Source: Paenibacillus aurantius
Lineage (GTDB): Bacteria > Bacillota > Bacilli > Paenibacillales > NBRC-103111
DNA length: 64,000 nt
Reading direction: 5' to 3'
NCBI RefSeq assembly: GCF_032268605.1
Contig: NZ_CP130318.1
Coordinates: 4,811,501 to 4,875,500, forward strand
Shown here: piece after piece, positions 60,318-64,000 of the stretch
How positions within the stretch are numbered: position 1 is the stretch's first letter
How the letters are laid out: each line of letters starts with the position of its first letter
The notes under the pieces: model-generated
The model's database searches: none
The model's input: the letters and a program-made list of their open reading frames with translations, nothing else
Told to the model about the DNA's origin: nothing
Translations under genes and position numbers: made by a program

Positions 60318-61365
60318 CTTGATCGGTCAACTCCTTCCAAAATTCCACGGCGGAGCGGTGTTCCTCCGGAATGGAGGCTCCGGACTCCCACCAGCCGCCG
60401 CAGAATTCCCTCAAAGCCTCCCACCGGCCCTCGGCAAACAGCTGCTCGGCCTTAGTCAGCTGGGCCAGGTAGCTGTATTCCTTGGAGTCCGCGAGCTTGG
60501 CGGCTTCCCGGGTTGCGTCGGAGAAGCGCCCCTCCGAGCGGTGCAGATAACACTGCTCCGCCAGGAAGGAAGTCTCCTGCGGATATTTCTCCCGGGCGAG
60601 CCGGATCCATTGGCGGTAAGCCTCGCGGACCTCCAGCGCCAGCTCCTCCGTCAGAAGCCGGCTTTCAAGATACTGCCGATACGTCTGCAGAAGATCCCTC
60701 CAGCTTTCCAAGGAGCTTCCGCCCGGTCCTTGAACCTGCCGGATGCCGATTTTGATCCGGCGCACAAATTGTTCATTCATATAGTTCAAGCCAGTGGCGG
60801 CATAATGGACCACCTCGGCATCGTCGTCACGAAGCGCTTCCTGAATCAGCTGCACCTTGTTCTCGCCCTCGTATTGGAGCAGCGAGAAGAGGGCTTCTTT
60901 CTTCCCTGTATGCTCCCCGCTCATTAGAATCTCCCGGAACGGAACCCGGTTGGATTCCTTCTCGACATTGATGGAATAAGTCTCAAGAGAATGCGCCTCC
61001 TGGTAGACGTACTCCTTGTATTCCTCGTAGAAATCCTCCCGGTAGCGGGTAAGAAACAGAAGAGTAAGGATGAGAGCCGCGGCCAGAAATCCCGCACCCG
61101 GGAGAAACAGTACGGCCGTATGCAGCCAGGAAGAGCTGATCCGGTCGGCGAGCTTGAGCTTAAAAGAACGATAGATCGCCATATGCAGCCCGCTGAGCAG
61201 AAAATGAACGGCCAGTCCGAATGCCAATCCGGCGCCCCCGTCCCAGTGGTTCAGGAAAAAGACCAGCTGTCCTCCGTCCAGCAGGCCGAGCGCGAGGCTG
61301 GCTGCCGGCAGAGCCCATTTCCGCTTCGGGAGCTCGCGGTAGCGTTCCCTTCGGGAGCTCCTCAT
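60277..61365 (-). CDS. pelE: PelE-like membrane and TPR protein
   Basis: A 362-residue protein with three N-terminal membrane helices (LPAASLALGLLDGGQLVFFL and others, to about residue 110). A soluble part follows, built of helix pairs resembling TPR repeats (ALFSLLQYEGENKVQL..., YLAQLTKAEQLFAEGRWEAL). This is the PelE layout; PelE is a partner of PelD, PelF and PelG in the membrane complex. Sequence identity to known PelE cannot be measured here, so the name rests on layout and position between pelD and the deacetylase. It overlaps the pelD stop (ATGA) and the deacetylase start. Confidence 0.8.
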   Translation of the reverse strand: MRSSRRERYRELPKRKWALPAASLALGLLDGGQLVFFLNHWDGGAGLAFGLAVHFLLSGLHMAIYRSFKLKLADRISSSWLHTAVLFLPGAGFLAAALILTLLFLTRYREDFYEEYKEYVYQEAHSLETYSINVEKESNRVPFREILMSGEHTGKKEALFSLLQYEGENKVQLIQEALRDDDAEVVHYAATGLNYMNEQFVRRIKIGIRQVQGPGGSSLESWRDLLQTYRQYLESRLLTEELALEVREAYRQWIRLAREKYPQETSFLAEQCYLHRSEGRFSDATREAAKLADSKEYSYLAQLTKAEQLFAEGRWEALREFCGGWWESGASIPEEHRSAVEFWKELTDQGVPQNDYLLKRYR

Positions 61366-62600
61366 GGGGCAAGCCCTCCTTCGCTGAACCGGCTGCGGAT
61401 CCGCTCCTCAATCCGCGAGGCGAGCTCGGGAGAAGTGGCGGGCAGCAAATAAAGCAGCTCCCGGCGAAAGGCGTCGTACGCCATTTCATCCCCGCTGCGA
61501 AGCGTCTGCTTCATCAGGTGGTCCACTTCCCGGACCGCCGCTATTTCCTCCATGGCACCGAAATCAACCGGGATTTGCAGCAGCAGGAACTCCTGATCAA
61601 AGTCCTCGGCCCTGAGCGTTTCCTCGTTAAGCTTCGCATAGAAGGCTTCCGGCCTCATGACATGAGTACCTGGGAAATACCGGTCGCCATGGCCCAGCTG
61701 CTCGTGGCGGAACGCTTTGACGCAGCTTTCCCCCATCCACACCAGGATAAGGCGAAACAAATCCACGGTATGCCGGTTCATCGCCGCGAAATCGAGGCCG
61801 TTCAGCCCGATCACCGCAATCACCTTCCCTTCTTCGTCCAGAAGCGGTCCGGCGAGCATAGGGGAATCGGCGGGCTCGTTCTCCATGCGGAGCTGAATCG
61901 TTCGCTCCGAGCATACACGGGCATAGACGGAAGGACGGTCCAGGAAGACGGTGGCGGGATATGTAATCTCACCGCCAAAATATACTTTACGCCTCAGGAG
62001 ATCTCCGGAAGGACTCATGCGGTAGATGACGATCGAGCCGGCTTTGATCAAATCCTTGAACAGCCGGACCGCATCGGTGAAAATAATCTCAGAGTTGTCG
62101 GAATCGAGGGCTCTGGCTATTTTGTAAAGGGTAAACAAGCTTTCCTGGGCGCCGACGACCTTGTTTTCGAGCGCCGTTTTGACCTTCATCAGGTCTCCAT
62201 AGCTCTCTTCCACCTTGGCGAGGTGCTCCTTGGTTTCCTCCTGCTCGTCGGCAAGGACCGCATAGCGGAACCTCAGATCGGACGCTACGTGTCCCACGAA
62301 CAAGGCGATCCCCCAGTAGGAGATGAACCATTTGCTGTTCTCCCAGCGGTCGAACAGGCCGTACCAGTCCCCGTTTTCCTGGAGAAAGGAGGCCAGGTGC
62401 AGGGCGGAAGCTCCTGCGGCGGCGGCGATGCCGACCCGGTTCCCGTAACGAAGCGCAAAGTAGAGGACGACGAAGAGAAACGGATTGGGCGACCAGAGCA
62501 GCCAGGGCACGTCGTACGTAATCAGCCAGAAGGCTGCCGCCCCGTAAATAACGGCAGCCTCGACCCAGGCCAGCCATTTGCGGTTCTGCCGGTAAATCAA
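61362..62600 (-). CDS. pelD: PelD-like c-di-GMP receptor
   Basis: A 412-residue membrane protein. Four N-terminal helices (to about residue 110) are followed by a coiled linker (KEHLAKVEESYGDLMKVK), a GAF domain (about 150-300) and a C-terminal domain shaped like GGDEF. At residues 368-371 it has RSGD, which fits the RxxD c-di-GMP inhibitory site. Where GGDEF should follow (377-381) it reads AFRRE, so it cannot make c-di-GMP. PelD proteins bind c-di-GMP at this site to switch on Pel synthesis. It starts at TTG, 17 bases after the receiver gene. Confidence 0.88.
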   Translation of the reverse strand: MIYRQNRKWLAWVEAAVIYGAAAFWLITYDVPWLLWSPNPFLFVVLYFALRYGNRVGIAAAAGASALHLASFLQENGDWYGLFDRWENSKWFISYWGIALFVGHVASDLRFRYAVLADEQEETKEHLAKVEESYGDLMKVKTALENKVVGAQESLFTLYKIARALDSDNSEIIFTDAVRLFKDLIKAGSIVIYRMSPSGDLLRRKVYFGGEITYPATVFLDRPSVYARVCSERTIQLRMENEPADSPMLAGPLLDEEGKVIAVIGLNGLDFAAMNRHTVDLFRLILVWMGESCVKAFRHEQLGHGDRYFPGTHVMRPEAFYAKLNEETLRAEDFDQEFLLLQIPVDFGAMEEIAAVREVDHLMKQTLRSGDEMAYDAFRRELLYLLPATSPELASRIEERIRSRFSEGGLAP

Positions 62601-62617
62601 TGAACTCCCTCCACCTC

Positions 62618-63019
62618 TTATCCTTCGTTCGGCTTGATTCTGATCGGGTTGTTCTTTCGCTTATAGACCTGTTCCAGCTTGAGGCAGAGCTCCTCCGGCT
62701 GAAAGGGCTTGATGATATACTCGTCCGCCCCCGCCATCATCGATTTGGACAGCTCGCCTATGGAATGCTTGGCACTCATCAGGAAGATGGGCACCTTGCC
62801 GAAGGCTTCCGCCGCCCTCAGCTTCCGGCAGAGCTCGAAGCCGCTCAGCTTCGGCATGAGCACATCGGTCAGGACCGCATCAGGACAGTTGTCCTCCAAG
62901 GACTGCAGAGCCTCTTCGGAATCGCTAAAGACCGTTACCTCATACCCTCTCTCTTCAAAAAGGCTTTGAAGAAAGGTCAGGAGGATGACGTCGTCGTCTA
63001 CAATCGCCAGTCGCTTCAT
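62618..63019 (-). CDS. Single-domain response regulator heading the pel operon
   Basis: A 133-residue CheY-type receiver with no output domain. It has Asp8-10 (VDDD), the phospho-acceptor Asp52 (LTDVLMPK), Ser82 and Lys104 (IIKPF), so it should be phosphorylatable. A basic tail (YKRKNNPIRIKPNEG) follows the last helix. AGGAGG precedes the ATG. It is the first gene of the pel operon, but no kinase gene is near. It may act on PelD or another Pel protein; this is inference. Confidence 0.88.
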   Translation of the reverse strand: MKRLAIVDDDVILLTFLQSLFEERGYEVTVFSDSEEALQSLEDNCPDAVLTDVLMPKLSGFELCRKLRAAEAFGKVPIFLMSAKHSIGELSKSMMAGADEYIIKPFQPEELCLKLEQVYKRKNNPIRIKPNEG

Positions 63020-63130
63020 GGTGTTCCTCCTTTTATTCGATCGCGGTTCGAATGGACTACATGATAAGTATCGGAATGCCGATAATCTCTTTACAGGTTT
63101 CTTAAACTATTGCGAAAGGCCCGTGAAAGG

Positions 63131-63964
63131 ATGACCCCAAGACGATTAAAAACGGCCCTGTTGATCTCCTCCCTGCTTGCCGCCTTGGCCCTCGGAGAGG
63201 GCAAAACCTACGGCTCCGGCCCTTTTCAGCAGGTGAACTCCTATACCATCTACTACGGCGAGGCTACCCCGGAGCGAATGGCCCAGTTAAAGCGTAAAAA
63301 TCTCGTCATTATCGAGCCTCATCAATTTACCGCCGGCCAAATCCAGGAAATCCGGAAGGCCGGCACCCTCGTGATCGGCTATCTTTCCGTGATGGAGTCC
63401 CCCGTGTGGAACCAAGCCCGCATGACCAAGCTCCAAGCCGGCGATTATTTGCTCAACAACGGTCAAAAAATCCGATTCGCGGAGTGGAACTCCTATCTGA
63501 TGGACCTGCGAAGCCGCCATTACCGCACCGTCCTGCTTGAGGAAATCCGGAGCTCGATCGCCGGTAAAGGCTTGGACGGGATTTTTCTCGATACGGTGGG
63601 GGACATGGACGACCGCCTGACTGACCAAAAGGTGCAGACCGAAATCCGCCAGGCTTACCGGGGCTTCCTCCAGGAGACGTCCACGAAGTTTCCCGCGCTT
63701 ACCCTGATCCAGAACCGGGGCTTCGATACCTTGCCATACTCGCTGCCCTATCTGGACGGTTTCCTGTGGGAGGACTGGAGGTCCACCTGGAAGCAGAACG
63801 AATGGATGAAGCAGCGGGTTCAACAGCTTCAGCTCGCCCAGCAGGGAGGCCTGAAGGTGTTCTCGGTCAGCACCCGCAAGGATGCCGGAGCGGCCAAGGC
63901 GGCCTCGCAGCTGAACTACGTACACCTCGATGCCGCAGGCGGTTACCTCAATAAAATTAATTAA
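63131..63964 (+). CDS. Secreted glycoside hydrolase of the GH114/GH166 (PelA hydrolase) type
   Basis: A 277-residue exported TIM-barrel enzyme. A short signal peptide (about 1-25) is followed by YTIYYGEATPERM, VIIEPHQF, LVIGYLSVME, the acidic motif GIFLDTVGDMDD and LIQNRG, then LWED. These are the landmarks of endo-alpha-1,4-polygalactosaminidase-like hydrolases, the family that also holds the hydrolase half of PelA. The ATG at 63131 is chosen; a TTG seven codons earlier lacks a site. It is divergent from the pel operon across about 110 bases. In Gram-negatives hydrolase and deacetylase are one protein; here they are separate. Trimming of Pel is inferred. Confidence 0.85.
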   Translation: MTPRRLKTALLISSLLAALALGEGKTYGSGPFQQVNSYTIYYGEATPERMAQLKRKNLVIIEPHQFTAGQIQEIRKAGTLVIGYLSVMESPVWNQARMTKLQAGDYLLNNGQKIRFAEWNSYLMDLRSRHYRTVLLEEIRSSIAGKGLDGIFLDTVGDMDDRLTDQKVQTEIRQAYRGFLQETSTKFPALTLIQNRGFDTLPYSLPYLDGFLWEDWRSTWKQNEWMKQRVQQLQLAQQGGLKVFSVSTRKDAGAAKAASQLNYVHLDAAGGYLNKIN

Positions 63965-64000
63965 CCAACTTGCTACAAAACGTATCTTCTCAGTGCGCGG

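Overview
The window looks like a chromosomal segment of a GC-rich, spore-forming member of the Bacillota, most likely Paenibacillaceae. This is inferred from gene content and signals, not from a database search. The supporting evidence is: strong AGGAGG ribosome binding sites with frequent GTG/TTG starts; a T-box on pheST; a sigma-W promoter on pspA; a Spo0E-type phosphatase and a KinB-like kinase; glycerol leader attenuation; and the block pheS-pheT-zapA-cvpA...mutS2. No prophage, insertion sequence, rRNA or CRISPR array was seen.

Layout. (1) 1-10.3 kb, minus strand: a cobalamin salvage and late-assembly operon in the transcription order btuF-btuC-btuD-cobT-cobU-cbiB-cobS-cobD-cobQ-pduO, behind one promoter, a cobalamin riboswitch and a terminator. 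(2) 10.3-15 kb: small genes, namely a lipoprotein, a Spo0E-like phosphatase, an AlaR/AlaT-like regulator-aminotransferase pair, a GNAT-like protein and a cysteine synthase. (3) 15.2-19.5 kb: a 1450-residue secreted PHP-domain protein with a duplicated N-terminal module. It is followed by an 850-bp non-coding stretch holding ~40-bp repeats and a 206-bp element bounded by 18-bp inverted repeats. (4) 20.4-25.4 kb: an MFS transporter, an amidase, and a sigma-W-type operon pspA-DUF350-27-residue membrane peptide-zinc ribbon protein. (5) 25.5-37.6 kb: mutS2, three plus-strand genes (holin-like membrane protein, CuA-type lipoprotein, SDR), then cvpA, a giant ZapA-coiled-coil fusion, and pheT/pheS with a T-box. 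(6) 37.7-45.8 kb: a candidate type I holin-like toxin, a large secreted heparinase II/III-like protein, two tRNAs (Gly, Pro), a DUF1294 protein, an aldo/keto reductase, and a locally AT-rich patch with a KinB-like histidine kinase. (7) 46-53.4 kb: glycerol/glycerophosphodiester use (ugpBAE, ugpQ, a lipoprotein and glpD with an attenuator-like leader). (8) 53.4-55.5 kb: a CopC-CopD copper protein and a DUF2203 protein. (9) 55.6-64 kb: a Gram-positive Pel exopolysaccharide operon (receiver, pelD, pelE, pelA-type deacetylase, pelF, pelG) with a divergent secreted glycoside hydrolase.

How the genes work together. The cobalamin operon imports corrinoids through BtuFCD. It then adenosylates them (PduO), amidates cobyrinate diamide (CobQ), attaches aminopropanol phosphate (CobD, CbiB), activates the ring (CobU), and joins it to the lower ligand (CobT, CobS). 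All of this is under feedback from cobalamin. The glp/ugp block would import glycerol-3-phosphate or its diesters, cleave them and oxidise the product. In the Pel block, PelD keeps an RSGD I-site and a destroyed GGDEF motif, so it is expected to sense c-di-GMP. It would switch on PelF/PelG polymer synthesis and export, with the deacetylase and the divergent hydrolase modifying or trimming the polymer.

Most distinctive observations: the ZapA fusion, the sigma-W pspA operon with an overlapping 27-residue peptide, the c-di-GMP-type Pel operon with a separate hydrolase, the small toxin locus, and the repeat-rich gap at 19.7-20.1 kb.
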